From Apostichopus japonicus (Eukaryota; Echinodermata; Holothuroidea; Aspidochirotida; Stichopodidae), in NCBI RefSeq assembly GCF_037975245.1, contig NC_092568.1:12983501-13047500 (forward strand): a stretch of DNA of 64,000 bases, in the 5' to 3' direction. The notes below the pieces were generated by a model, which had not been told where the DNA came from, searched no databases, and saw only the letters and a program-made list of their open reading frames with translations. Shown one piece after another: positions 1 to 13,278 of this stretch. Positions within the stretch are counted from its first letter, which is position 1. Each line of letters starts with the position of its first letter. A program made the translations under genes and the position numbers.

Positions 1-549
1 GTGTTTAGCTGCAAAATTGTTTGGCATTTCTACCTTTGTAATTTTGTTGTCACCAAAGGTAATGTCAAACATGCAGCTTGTAAGAGTATTATACTTACCA
101 ATGTATTGTGATACAAACTGTGTATCTTTCACCATGTCAACTGTGGACAATGTATAGCTAGTATCAGTGGAAAGAAACAAATAAATTTTAAAAGTGGCTA
201 GTTGTTTACATGATTATAGTGTTGTTATCTGCATGATTACTGTGGTTATATGTATGGGGAATGTTGATGACATCATGCCAGTGAGTGAATGTATATGAGT
301 GTGTGTCGGTGTGTGGTGGCTTTCAGCCCATCTGATGCTTTCTCATTCCTATGATAAAGACCCCCTGATGCATGAACATGCTGCGGTTTGATAATTGCCT
401 GTGGCAGAATACAGCAATGGGAATTGCAACATGGCATAAAGAGTACTGTTTAAAGGTTTTCTTTTATGAAATATTCCATTAAAGGAGACGTGAGCTTTAT
501 CACCTTTCCTAATGTGATAGAGTTCATTGTCAAGAACAAATGTAGTATT

Positions 550-663
550 TGAGTCTGGACTTGAGTCTATGTTTTACTCGGACTTGGAATCAGACTCAGG
601 TTTGTTTGGACTACTCTCATATGCTGGGTGTCCGGGACTCAGACTTGAGGCTGAGTCCAGGCT
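550..663. repeat. Degenerate GAGTC/GACTC simple repeat
   Basis: The motif 'GACTTGAGTC' and its complement recur here in diverged form (GAGTCTGGACTTGAGTC, GGACTTGGAATCAGACTC, GGGACTCAGACTTGAGGCTGAGTCC). The partly self-complementary units look like a decayed simple repeat. The reading frame across it is a by-product of this composition and is not called as a gene. Confidence 0.5.
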
Positions 664-3600
664 GGTGCATCAAATGTTTATATCCTCTCCATTGCAAGGT
701 GGCATACGGTTGTTTCATTTTCGGGACTTAGTAAGTTTAATTGTGTGTTGCAATTTCTTATATGTTGACAAACTGTACAATGGTTGGATAAGTTATTCAG
801 AGACTTGTATGAATCTGTAAATAATACAATTCTTGTCTGAGATCCCTGACATTGTGTAAGTACTATATTCTCCCAGTCATTTCATATTACACTTCCCATC
901 TGATCCCAACCTTGAGAAAGGAACTATTGAATTAAGCATTCAACCTAAGGTGTGAACTGTTAACTACTACTACAGTCTGACTGCCATTGTTTAGGTCATG
1001 TTAGAAGCCCTATGAATAGTTAGATTATAAAGCAAGAAAACAGTTAAGTACAAATAATTCTAGCTCCTTTTCCTATGTAAAGCAGGCTACCTGTCTGCTA
1101 AGAGGGTGTGATAGGCACGTGGGTCTATAAATTTTATTTATTTGCTTTGCTCTGATGCTTTATGTAGTTTTAAACATAAGTCATGATTCATATATAATAC
1201 ATAAACATAATATATTGTTCTCCAGTGTAGTCTCACCAGGTGAGAGATTTATGTTTGCAACCACATCCATGCACTTGAAGTATATCTTGTGTTTGATTGC
1301 AGAGTAGGCCATGACAAATTAATGGATGGGGTTTATTCCTTTAGGACTGAAAAAATATTTTAAATTAAAATATAAATTTGTGAGATCTCTTTTGTAGCAT
1401 TAAGAAACAGACCAGTTGTTTACAGTATTTAATACAAGGTCTTTCCAAGAGATTCCAATTCAGACGTTTGTTGTAGAATAAACTGTCCCTGCTGAGCATT
1501 GAGCATCCATTTTTTACCTTCATCCAAACAATGCACAAAGATATGAATTATTAAAATGTGAAAAAAAAACATTTATATTTTAAGCCATATGCAAGCTGAG
1601 CATTTTCTTCAATATCTAGCATCTTCCCCGAAAGAGTTGAAACGATCACTTTTCTTTCATCTGTAAATTGGTTTCCTTCAGTTGGTTGTTTATCTGTTAC
1701 AACAATATTGATCTACACCTGCAAGTTATTTCCACCAGCTATCTAGCTGTAATTTGAGTGTTAAGCTTCCTCTCCATAAAGAAAGAAGAAAACCCTCCAA
1801 GACAAAAAGGAAAAGACAAAAAAAAGCCCTCAAATAAGAAGAAAAAAAAACTAAACTAAACATAATCCCCCTGAAGCACACCTTGAAAATTCATTGACTC
1901 CAACCCAAATTCAACCCCAGGAACAAAGTACATTTCATAATGCACTATAGAAATATCTTTATGAATCACTTTTCATCATAGCAGGTTAAGTCTCATACAT
2001 AATTTTGCCTTTGTATTCCCTCTAGGAGTTCCACTCAGTCCTCCAAGAATTCTTTCCTTCATCTTAAATATTTTTTTTTTTTTTTGTGCCTGTAGAACAA
2101 GCTTAAAAGGCATGTTATATCTGCCAACACCATTAACAGGAGCGGCGTCGATTTCACAAAGTGGCAATGTTAGGTTAGACTATGAGAGAGCAGTTCCTTG
2201 AGAAATTACTGATGGATTCAAAAAGTAGGTTGAGGGTAGGATTAAATCTCAACTTGAAATGTAGCTTGGCTGAGATAATATACCCTGGAGGAAGTGAAAC
2301 ATGGCTAACAGATGGAGATAAGATTGATGTAACTCATACTTTATAGTGTATAAATTTCTTTTGCTGTTTTTCACAAAGGTTTTGTTATTTTGGGTGAAAT
2401 TTTGATCGATATCAAAGGTGGTGAATTTCAATGTGGATAGCTGCTCAACTTATAACAGTTTTATGGCATTGCTTCTCAGCTGTGTCGACATGAATAATAT
2501 TTATCATGTTGTCCTAAGTGTTAATTAACTAGTGGTATGAACAAAAATCTGTGGAAAAAATAGCGCAATTGATGTAACATGTCGATGCAAGACCATTAGA
2601 CACAGTATGAAGAAGGTAAGAGTAAGAGTATAAGATGAGGGCAATTTTTTTGTTGTGGTGGCTCTTTAACCAGCTGTAGAAATTGCTAAAATTATTTTAA
2701 GTTGATATTATTTGTATCATATTGTCAATACACTGTTAAGTAAAAATGTGTTATTGCATCACCCTCAATTAGCTGCTTTACTGCAATATCTGTACACAAA
2801 TGTAAGTTAACATAGAAATACCCCCATACCTTACCCATTCTCACATATTAGAAAAGAACTCAACAAAAAAATTGTAAGAAAAACAGTGAATATACTCTCT
2901 TGATCTCACCACTGGAAAATGAAACAAAAGATAGTCCATCAAGATTTAGCCAAAATCTGTCAGGTCAGGAGTGTAGCCTGAGCAGAATCCCTATGGGGGC
3001 AGTTGAGGGCTGGGCCTTAACATTTTTTGTGTGGGTATTTCCCAAAAGGGTCCCCATCATGGCACTATCTAAGCATAGTGCCAACAGGCGCCACCATCAG
3101 TTGGCGAGTAGCGTACCAGGAAAAGTTTTGCCAAGAAGGCCTCCCAGATTGCTGGAAATGACACTTCCCAGGCCTTGTAAGTTGCATCTAAACATTCTTT
3201 ATATTGAGAATCTCATCAACGATTGCTGAACACACTTTATTTTGTTCGATGGTTCAGCCTTTGTATCACTGTTACACGCCATTGCTGTATGTAAGTTACA
3301 AGACCAAAGTGCAAAACCAACAGGACATTGACTTCGGGTATGTACATGTACTGTGTATCGTTTAGTTAGAGCAAAACCATCAGTAACCGGTATCCAGCAG
3401 CGGTGCTTCTCACATTAGACTCTACACTTTCCATGCACGTTAAATCCTAGGAGCTCTCTACATTTATTAATATTCTAACAAAACTGAAAACCAAACAAAC
3501 TCACTGTCATCACATCCGCGATTGTTTGCATTTACGTGATGAGCGGTTAAAATAAACCCTGTGTTCCTTTTGAACACCATTCCTATAATACTTGCCTAGA

Positions 3601-3853
3601 ATCTTGAAGTTGTACACTACTGATTAAAGATATCAAAAAGAAATGATATGACCGTGTTGCCTACTTACTCAAATAGCGCATACTGTGCAGACGTTCACAT
3701 TATTGTAGGACTACTTTCATTTAGGAGGTAAATTTCAGGGAGGGCAGCTGTCTCCCTGCAGGCTACAACAATGAGTAAAGTTAATTAATCATTAATATCA
3801 ACATAAGCATTTGTAAATCCCAATAAGATCCGAGATAAGAGTTACAGTTAAAG

Positions 3854-3921
3854 GGAGTTTGTCTTGGAGTTTGTCTTGGAGTTTGTCTTGGAGTTTGTCT
3901 TGGAGTTTGTCTTGGAGTTTG
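3854..3921. repeat. 12-bp minisatellite, about 5.7 copies
   Basis: The unit GGAGTTTGTCTT starts at 3854, 3866, 3878, 3890, 3902 and 3914. The first five copies are identical and the last diverges after GGAGTTTG. Identity between copies implies recent slippage expansion, so the locus is probably polymorphic in length. Confidence 0.93.
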
Positions 3922-6900
3922 AGAGACTTGGCTTGTTATATTCTGATATCTTTGGCCTTAAGCCTCAGAGAAGTTTGTAAAGTAGTGATAATAGTTGAAT
4001 AAATCCTTGTTCTATTCTACTTACCCATTACTTACCCACTCCAGAATTGCCTGAGTATTCATCATATTATTCCTTTCAATGGAGATTCGAGACAAAGGAA
4101 CATTACTCTGTTATCAAGGGTTAAAGCTAAGCTGTCAGGGGAATTCCCACAAAAGGCTCAGGATATTGGTTTCTTCGGGGCACATTAACTGTCCATTCAT
4201 ATTTTACAATGGAAAAGTCAAGAGGTAATTGCTAAATCTGAAAACTGTAGCAGATAGTTAGAATGTAGCAGAAGAGTTTTGGAATATCTACAAAGGGCAG
4301 TCGTTCAAACTACTGCTTTGTATTTTAAAAGGCTCCCTCAGTTCAAATGGAGTTGATTGTATTATTTTTAGAGAAGCTCATATATCAAGATCACATTATC
4401 TTACATAACGAATCACACTCTGTCTCATGTTCTAAAGTCATCCAGTCTACAATGAATGGAATATGATGTATCTTGTGAATATTCATTTAATGTTGCTGTG
4501 GTATTCTACACAAAGTATTCAATGAGTCCTGTGAACCTACAACAGTTGTCTGTCATTTAAAAGCAGGTTTCTTGTATCAAATACTTGTTCAGTGCTTGTA
4601 GTAAGAAAGATATATCCTTTGAGTAATGATAAAAGAAATACTACTAGAGCAATGGGCAAATGAAAAGAATTGTTCAAATGCTGACACCAGAAAAAAATAT
4701 ATTGTAAGAGAAAATAATGTTAAGTCCTTCATATTGTCCTTATGACAAGCTCACCAAAACTGGACAACATGATGAATGACTTGGACTTGGTACTGGCAAT
4801 TTTTATAGATAGTAAGAAAGAAACGAGCATACTGATATGTTCAAGTCAATTTTACTGTAACTTATTCCACTCCAACTTTGCCATAAGATACATTGGAAGG
4901 TGCAGACGCTTCAATAGGTTTGACATTTTAGCAAGACATGTGCCAGAAATTGAGAAATTTCAGTGGAATGTGAGGGATTTTCAAATATGCTCTTTTATCT
5001 CATTGTCCTTTCTTGCTAACACATTTGCTTCAAATATTTCTTTAAATGTTTCATATGTTCATAAATTTTTCTTTAAATGTTTCATAAATGCTTGTAATTT
5101 AGGCAGTACTATATGAAGAATACATAGTGTATTATATATGATATCACCTCTCCTTTGTATTTATTTGTAATAAAATGTCACAAACAAAGTCTATAGTCTT
5201 CGATTTATTCTCCAGTCTGGGTGTTTCACAAAGCTCTTAACTTTCAGCCTTTGACAGAGTTCTGGAGAGGTTTTGATTATATTTCAGACTAACATATAAA
5301 TCTTATGTGTTGCTTTGCAGTATCCCTCAGTTGATTGGACACAGCTTTCTGTTACACACCTTACTACATTACCAGAGAACTGCTCATTTTGATTTAAACT
5401 CCTGACATGACTGCCTTAAGTTTTCTAATCCATTAGTCAGTCCTGCAGCGAGCTCTATAATGAAAACTATTGATCTTAACGCTTATGGTTTAATTGGATC
5501 GATATGCCCGTGTACCACCTCTCAGTTGGACAAATGGACAATTGGAACCCGCCTTCTCAGAAGGCAACAACGCAACAGTTGCTGCCAAGCCTTTAAATAG
5601 CTAAACTAATATGATGTTTCTTGTATAAACAATAATCTCATATAACTAAGCAGAATTGACATTTCCACTACCAGCTTTTTTCATTATCTTGGTTAAGTGT
5701 TTGGATAAGAATAATTCTTTTAATTTTGTCTGCTGTTTGATTTAGGGAATTGGGCTCTTTGGGTGTTTGCAATTTCCATTAAGATATTGTATGCTTGTGT
5801 TTAATATTGATTTAGTCTGTGACTGCTGAAGCGTTCGGGTCTTCTGCGCTGCTGATGCCGCTGCTTATCATCGGTGTTGGTTCTGTTTTATGACGCCTTC
5901 GTTTTGCATTCAGCCATAAATTACCTGTGCAGCGAGGATCTGGTAAGAAACGTTAGCCATTCTTGATTTGAGTCGTAGATTGACACAGTGGGTAGGTAGC
6001 AGGGTCTGCTGACAGTTTGATGTAGGTTCAGTGGGGATTACGAGTAATGTTACAGTCCTAGGGGTTTAAGAGGCCATGTCTAAGGTACAGTTCATGTCAT
6101 ACTGGACAGAACAAGGAACAACCAAAACTCAATGAAACATCGGTAATATTTATAAATAGAAAACGATAATTTATATTACATCTGCATCAAATGAAATCAG
6201 TACTTTCCACTAATATGCTAGAATGTCATATAATAGTCAGTCATGCTGAAACTTCAAGAAGCAATGGTTTGGTTTAGGATTCAATGAAAACTCTGAATAT
6301 CTGTGAAGAATTTGCAGAGTCAGTTCTTCCATGGATTCACATTTGAAATCATGTAGCAATTTTTAGCATGCAGCAAGTTTGACATATTTCTGGTTGTCCT
6401 TTGACATATTTGTCAGCTTGGTTGAAAGCTTACTGTATGTACGCTTTAGCAAAGTTCTGAGGTGATTCTTAATTCAAAAGAAACAATTCCAGCTGTAAAT
6501 CCCATGAGGCTGCCCTCTTATTGCAGTTAACACCAAAATTGTTTACATTTGCAGTTTGCTTTCACAACTGTAAATGTTTTACACTCTTGAGGTATATATA
6601 TTCCCTAGGTAAGCACTTAAGCAAAACCAATGTGCTGCTTGCTTTAGTTCTCATTTGTACTTAAACAGTGCTCCTCTCACTGGGAGAGGTGCAAGATGCT
6701 CTCTCTGACTCTGTTGCAAATAGTTTGGGGAAAGTAAAGGGGAAGTGTTTGTATATCTTTTTGAGGTACTTCACCAGTGGGAGGATATTTGTGTGTTTGG
6801 TTTGGAAAACCCATTAAATAACACAAAAACTAACTTAAAGGGAATAATCCAAATGAATTTGCATCTCAGAGACATCTGTGTTTTCATGGAAGAGCTTCTA

Positions 6901-8136
6901 TCGACATGATTTGGACTTTCCCAGTTTGTGGCATGTGATTACTTCTAATATGTTTAAGTATCTCAATGGCAAAGTAATGTTGAGAATTCAATGAAAATCA
7001 TTATTAGCATGCTTATGAATATTGACAAAAAATGTGGGAGAATGTGTCTTAGCTTGATCATGATCTTGTTAGAAGAATTCTTTTTGGCAAAATAATTAAT
7101 CAAATGTGAAAACACTGCTTAAGAAATGTAAGACATCTCATGGAAATAACTTATATTATATGCTCTTATATTGTAAGCCCATATTCCTCCAAGTGAATAA
7201 CAATAAGAATAATTTTGGTCCATACTTTAAGCTCATGAGATGTCAACAGGCATAAAAACTGTACACCTGAATGTGTGCTTCTCATGATTGAACTTTTTGT
7301 GAATGGTGCTGTTAGAATATGTTCCATTCCTTAAAGCACAGAAGCATAATTCAGTCTGTAGTAAGAACATTAAATAATTGGAATAGAATTCATTGCTTTG
7401 CTTGTTGAAGAACTGAAGTGGTCACAAGAGACTAGTTTATAAATCTGTCACATGAGGTAAGGGGAAGGGGTAAATCTATCTCTGAAGATCTGTGTTATAA
7501 ATCCTTCAAACTTGGATATTTTCCCTCCTAGGAATATTACCAGAGCTCCTCTTACATAAACATAACTATATATATATATTAAGTAGAATGCATGTATGTT
7601 TACAAAGACATTAAATGATAAGTGATTGCCTAGTAGAGAAATGGCCAACTTTCCAGCTGTTAGCCACAGTAAGCTAGAAAGTAGGGTTGTGTTTTCATCC
7701 TGTCATGGACGTTAATCATTGACAATGTAGTCCTAAAGATCATTCACCTATTAAATGTGTTGCTTCTGTTCAAAAGCATGTACTCTACCATGTAAATGAA
7801 GGCTCCAGTCTTTTAATGATATAAGTCCTACTCAAGCTGTGACATGCTTGTTTTATTTGGGGTTAAGATAGCACTGCCCAAATTTTACCAAAGAATGCAT
7901 ATATAGTAAAAGTAACTTGAGTTACTCTGTTGAGGTTTCTTGCTTTGGGAATTGAACCAACTTGAAAGTGAAAGACATTCCATGTTTCCTCTGAGATGTC
8001 GACTCAAATAGGTAACGACGCATAAACAAAGATTTGCTTGCAAACCTTCTCTGTTTGGAAATATAAATAATTCAGTAAAGAAAGAACAGTGTACTAACTG
8101 CTTGAGCTTGTTATCATCGCCATATGGGAGTGTTAA

Positions 8137-8761
8137 AGCAGCATTTTGCGTCCTTTTCTATGTTTTTTCTCAACCTCACTGATTCCACTTTGCCATAACG
8201 ACATACATAACTAGCTAATCTGTTTATATTTTTCTTCAAATGGTGGCATAAAAGTCGAAAAATTTGCAACTTTCAACTTTGTTGTTCTCCAAGATATTTT
8301 CCGTTGGGAACCCAACAAACCTCGCCCATAATATGAATATTTAAACACTACGAACGTCATTGACAAATACGTAATATAACACCACGCTTGATTTGTGTAC
8401 AGTCTATATGGCAGTTGTACCAGGGAGTTGCATAACAACTCCCTGGTTCATGTGGTTGTACCAACGCAAAGTCTTGAATCTATTTTTAGCAATGGCTCAT
8501 AACTAAACCTGCATCTCTGATTGGTTGCATTCAAACTAGTGGGTTTGGTGGAATTGTATACGATTAATTTTAACTGTGGAATTTGTCGAGGACACTCTTC
8601 TCATTATCGACATAAATCGTTAATTACTCGCTAATTAATGATCTTGGCAGGGTGAAACTTGGATGGTATCTAAGTTTGCTGTTTTATGATTGATACATGT
8701 AAAAAAATCGATGCACATGATAAAAAGGTGGAAAAAAAGTGACCCAACGCAAAATGCTGCT
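8137..8761. mobile_element. Non-autonomous TTAA-flanked DNA transposon, 625 bp
   Basis: The left end AGCAGCATTTTGCGT (8137-8151) is repeated as a perfect inverted 15-mer ACGCAAAATGCTGCT at the right end (8747-8761). Both ends are flanked by TTAA (8133-8136 and 8762-8765), the target duplication used by piggyBac and Kolobok superfamilies. The interior has no credible transposase, so it is non-autonomous. The termini do not start with the CC typical of piggyBac; with the THAP-bearing TTAA element at 39.0 kb in the same window, a Kolobok-type assignment is the better guess. A perfect hairpin lies inside at 8420-8446. Confidence 0.88.
8420..8446. repeat. Perfect 11-bp hairpin within the TTAA element
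   Basis: CCAGGGAGTTG (8420-8430) and CAACTCCCTGG (8436-8446) form a perfect stem around a 5-nt CATAA loop. It lies near the middle of the transposon, not at its ends, so it is not the terminal repeat. It may be a recombination remnant or a nested end. Confidence 0.85.
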
Positions 8762-8765
8762 TTAA

Positions 8766-11700
8766 ATACTCTTAAGTAACTGTAAGGTGCTTCAGAGATA
8801 TGGAAGTTTGTAACCAGGTTGCGACCCACAAACTTGCATTTAACCTACAGTATAGCTACAGTATGCAGACTTTTGTCTTAATTTGAAACTTGCCAAACTT
8901 TTAAATCTGAAGTATGTTCCTCCGATGGGAATATGTCGGCCATCCTCATTCTATGAACTTGAAAGTCTTTAGTTTACAGTCCTATTCTATGCAAATTTGA
9001 AAGTTAAAAAAACATCCACAGAACTTCACCAATGACCAATATCTACATGTTTTTTCTTCCCTTTCCGCCCTCTTTCAAATCGGCTCTCCTCTGTGTCTAC
9101 AACCTTGAAATTGAACACAGCTGCAACCAATCTGTAAATTTGTACTGTAACATCAAGACATGCAGAGTTTGTCGTCTACTTGTCAATGCTGTACAAACAG
9201 GTTTACTCCTATTTCAGCTAATAAGTGACCTAAAAATTCAGTAACAACAACATTTTTGTAGGTTTCCATCCCTCTGTCAATAAATTTCATTACAATTGAA
9301 TCAAATCGATGTCATTTATCAGCTGTATGAAAGCAACGATGTTGCCATCGAGCCTGCAAGGTAATCTTCAGAATACAAGCATAAAGTCATTTACATATTT
9401 ATTGGTGAACGGTAAAGAAATGAACGTCAAAATTAAGATGAGTCATTTGGAGACAAGTTTGTAAATAAATCAAGGTGTAAAAAAAAATTGAGTCAGAGAT
9501 AATTAACCTAATTTTTTGCAGCTCGTACGTTTTTATTTTGGTTGAAGTTAGAACTTTAAAAATGCAGTTATCTTTATCGATCAGGAAATACACAGTGGTT
9601 CTTTGAAATTTTGCTGGCGGACCCATAAATGTCAAGGTACTAAATTATGGACTTTGCTTGTTGTCATAAATTACTGGCAAAAAGCAGGAGGCAACACTGT
9701 GGAATGAATTTATACACCAGAAGAGCAATACAAACAAATTCACCTTTAGAAATGTTTACAAGTTTGATGGAAACAGTTTTGAATTTGGAATCGGAATATA
9801 TGTGACGATGTAAGATACGAGATGTGATGGACTCTTGTTTGATTCAGTGTTGTAGCTGCTAATGTCAACTTGGTAACTCAGTTCAGAAATGCACTTGTTG
9901 TGTTTCAAGAGAAGAAACACATGAAAATATGAAAGTGAGCATTTAGCATATAGACATGGGAGGGAGCCCATGAGCCCATGATCCTTCACACATCTTTCTG
10001 GGATCATCTTTCCTTAGTTATTGATTCTGTGACTGTTTCATAAGAAGTTTACATCCCTTTCGCCTCCTGCTTCCTTCCTATTCTGTGAGGCATATTATAT
10101 TCATAAGAAGACAAAACACTGATTCCAGAAAACAGAACCTTGTCCAGTCAGTTGTTTGGTCCTTAGAAAGTATTAAACTATTGAATTTGCCTGTGACACA
10201 TTACTTTGCATTCCACATTTGGTTGAGTATTTCATCGGTCAAAGGTCAGTTTAGTTTATAATATTTGCCAATATGATGGTAAAGAGAAACTTAAAAGAGA
10301 AACTTGTATGCAAAATTGATCCAACTTTTTATTTACTTGGTTCTTCTATATATGCTTTCTTTCTCTGAGGTTGTGTTGTTTACCTTAGCAGCTTATGAAG
10401 TAACAGGACTGAAGGTTCATGTATTTTATGTGACAATGCCCATTTGCATAGTTCTTAAAAATTATATTATTGATTCTGTATGATAATTTGATTAACTTCT
10501 TTAAAATCAATAGCTTGCACGTCATAGGCGACTCTTGTTAGTCCAAAAGAAAAGGTATTGCAGCAGTGCTGAAAATGTAAAGTTCTTGTGAATCTTGATT
10601 GATATCTGTGCCATTTGAAAGAGGAAATTCTTATTGTGTTCTTCATGTCTCTTAGTTCTTTGATGTGGTTAAGCTAAAGCACTGAATTGGTATTTGGTTA
10701 GACTCGGACTATAATCCTATTCAACTTAGTAACCAATGTGGAAAGCATTTAAAAGTCTACTTCAAAAGTCAAAATGCCAATTGGGACCAATAGAGGTGAA
10801 AGCAAGGACGGAAGTACGTGTCTGAATGGGAGTGATTTACTCTGATTCAGTAAGCTTTCCATAAAATTGACAAGAGCCATTCTTCCTGTAATGTTATAGG
10901 ACAAAAAGATTGTTGTAGCAAGTCTGTATAGATTCCCAGCGCTTAATGTGTATATCGGTTATTGACATATTGTAATTAACTAAGTTATCGAAAGTGTCTA
11001 TTGTGGAAACCTTCCCTCACATTGGTACGCAATCTTCACTGTTGTCTCCCATCAATTTAAAGCTTTAGCTTGTCAACTTGTTGTCATGATTTTGTCAAAC
11101 CTGCTGTAATTTACTTTCACTTTTCAACGATGGGCCATTTGGAACCTCGTTGCGATGGCCATTCAGGTTTGCTATTATCTGGCTTGCGCATACCAGAAGT
11201 CCTGCCTCCCTCCCTCTGCTAGTAACCTCATCTCTTGATAATGTTTACACATTCTTCACATTTTAAAGAGTCGGTAATGAGGATAACCCAACAGATGTGA
11301 AAATCATTGCGATATAGATCTAACTTTATCGTAAAACTGTACGGTTAATAGCAATATTAAAACTTCATACTGAACATAGTGAATTCAATCCACACATAAG
11401 TTGGAGGACATGAAATATGACAATGACATGTTATGGCTTATGGTGGAATGACCATATTTTATTACTTTTTGTGGTTCCTCTAAATGAGTTCTCTGAGTTG
11501 CATCAACCTCTGCACCTTTCAGTAGTATTGGGAGCTGATAATGTCATTGTTTGCTGATGGAATAACAATGTTCTTCATTTTGTGGTAATTATGGCAAATT
11601 GGCAATTATTGGGAACATTTCTAAATTTGGAAGAGATAAACTTGAAAATGTAATGAGTGAATGTGTGAATTGGGGCACACAGAAATTGTGAAAGTAGAAG

Positions 11701-11991
11701 AGGCAAAGCATAACTACTGTTTTTGACTTTTTTATTGTAGATGTGCAGTAAACCAAAACTTCAAACAATTGCTCCTCGGAGCGGCTATATCAAAGTGGAT
11801 ATTTTCAGTTACTACAGACCTTTTAATTTATCCTTCAGAGCTGAAACGTTCAAAGAAAAAACACCAGTTGTGTGGGACACATAAATTCTGCATTGGAATA
11901 AAAGTTCCTAATTAGGAACAGCCAAAGGGTTTTAAAGAACACAGATCTCTTAGTTGTAACGAGGGGTATGGGTATTCAATTATGCTTGAAC
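8766..11991. other. Non-coding AT-rich stretch
   Basis: I see no exon, RNA gene or well-formed repeat here. The short open frames (for example 9032-9244 +, 9756-10007 -) have no recognisable domain and no paired splice signals. Confidence 0.5.
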
Positions 11992-13278
11992 ATAACATAG
12001 TGATAATAAATAACCTAATACAAAACTAAAGCTATAATTTGTACTCTCCCTGCTAGAATGCAATTGATAACAGTAAAAGTAAATAATTTAATACAAAACT
12101 CAAGCTTTATTTTGTACTCTCCCTGCTAGAATGCAATTGATAACATACTTAAAGTAAATAACCTACAAAACTAAGCTTTAATTTGTACTCTCCCTGCTAG
12201 AATGCAATTGATAACAGTAAAAGTAAATAATTTAATACAAAACTAAAGCTTGAATTTGTACTCTCCCTGCTAGAATGCAATTGATAACAGTAAAAGTAAA
12301 TAATTTAATACAAAACTAAAGCTTTAGTTTGTACTCTCCCTGCTAGAATGCAATTGATAACAAAGTAAAAGTAAATTACCTAATACAAAACTAAAGCTTG
12401 AATTTGTACTCTCCCTGCTAGAATGCAATTGATAACATAGTGTAACTTAATAACCTTATACAAAACTAAGCTTTTATTTGTACTCTCCCTGCTAAAATGA
12501 ATGCAATTGATAAAATAGCTAAAGTAAATTACTTAATACAAAACTAAGTTTTAATTTGTACTCTCCCAGCTAGAATGCAATTGATAACATATAACCTAAT
12601 ACAAAACTAAGCTATAATTTGTACTCTCCCTGCTAGAATGCAATTGATAACAGTAAAAGTAAATAATTTAATACAAAACTCAAGCTTTATTTTGTACTCT
12701 CCCTGCTAGAATGCAATTGATAACAGTAAAAGTAAATAATTTAATACAAAACTAAAGCTTTAGTTTGTACTCTCCCTGCTAGAATGCAATTGATAACAAA
12801 GTAAAAGTAAATTACCTAATACAAAACTAAAGCTTGAATTTGTACTCTCCCTGCTAGAATGCAATTGATAACATAGTGTAACTTAATAACCTTATACAAA
12901 ACTAAGCTTTTATTTGTACTCTCCCTGCTAAAATGAATGCAATTGATAACATAGCTAAAGTAAATTACTTAATACAAAACTAAGTTTTAATTTGTACTCT
13001 CCCAGCTAGAATGCAATTGATAACATATAACCTAATACAAAACTAAGCTATAATTTGTACTCTCCCAGCTAGAATGCAATTGATAACATATAACCTAATA
13101 TAAAAACTAAGCTATAATTTGTACTCTCCCAGCTAGAATGCAATTGATAACATATGATCTAATACAAAACTAAGCTATAATTTGTACTCTCCCTGCTAGA
13201 ATGCAATTGATAACATATGATCTAATACAAAACTAAGCTATAATTTGTACTCTCCCTGCTATAATGCAATTGATGACA
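11992..13278. repeat. AT-rich minisatellite, 18 copies of a ~60-75 bp unit
   Basis: The core 'TTTGTACTCTCCCTGCTAGA' followed by ATGCAATTGATAA occurs 18 times. It is joined by variable linkers of the type 'CTAATACAAAACTAAGCT' and 'AGTAAAAGTAAATAA'. Variants (CCCAGCTAG versus CCCTGCTAG; an inserted ATGA in GCTAAAATGAATGC) mark sub-lineages. Copies 9-14 (about 12.60-13.01 kb) repeat the order of variants seen in copies 1, 2 and 5-8, which implies a block duplication followed by loss of two units. No coding capacity is visible. Confidence 0.95.

Larger units (their letters stand above)
1..8132. other. Non-coding upstream sequence or first intron
   Basis: No exon could be supported in this stretch. 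Open frames are short, lack family matches and sit in AT-rich DNA with A/T runs (for example 1561-1569, 2072-2085). It holds a degenerate GAGTC/GACTC-rich patch (about 550-663), a GC-richer block at about 2960-3180 and a 12-bp minisatellite (3854-3921). Another GC-richer patch at about 5820-5950 ends in a donor-like 'CTGGTAAGA'; it could be an untranslated exon, but no acceptor, start site or transcript supports this. Because exon A of the gene begins in phase 0 at 15885 and lacks the protein start, at least one earlier exon must exist here or further upstream. Confidence 0.5.
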
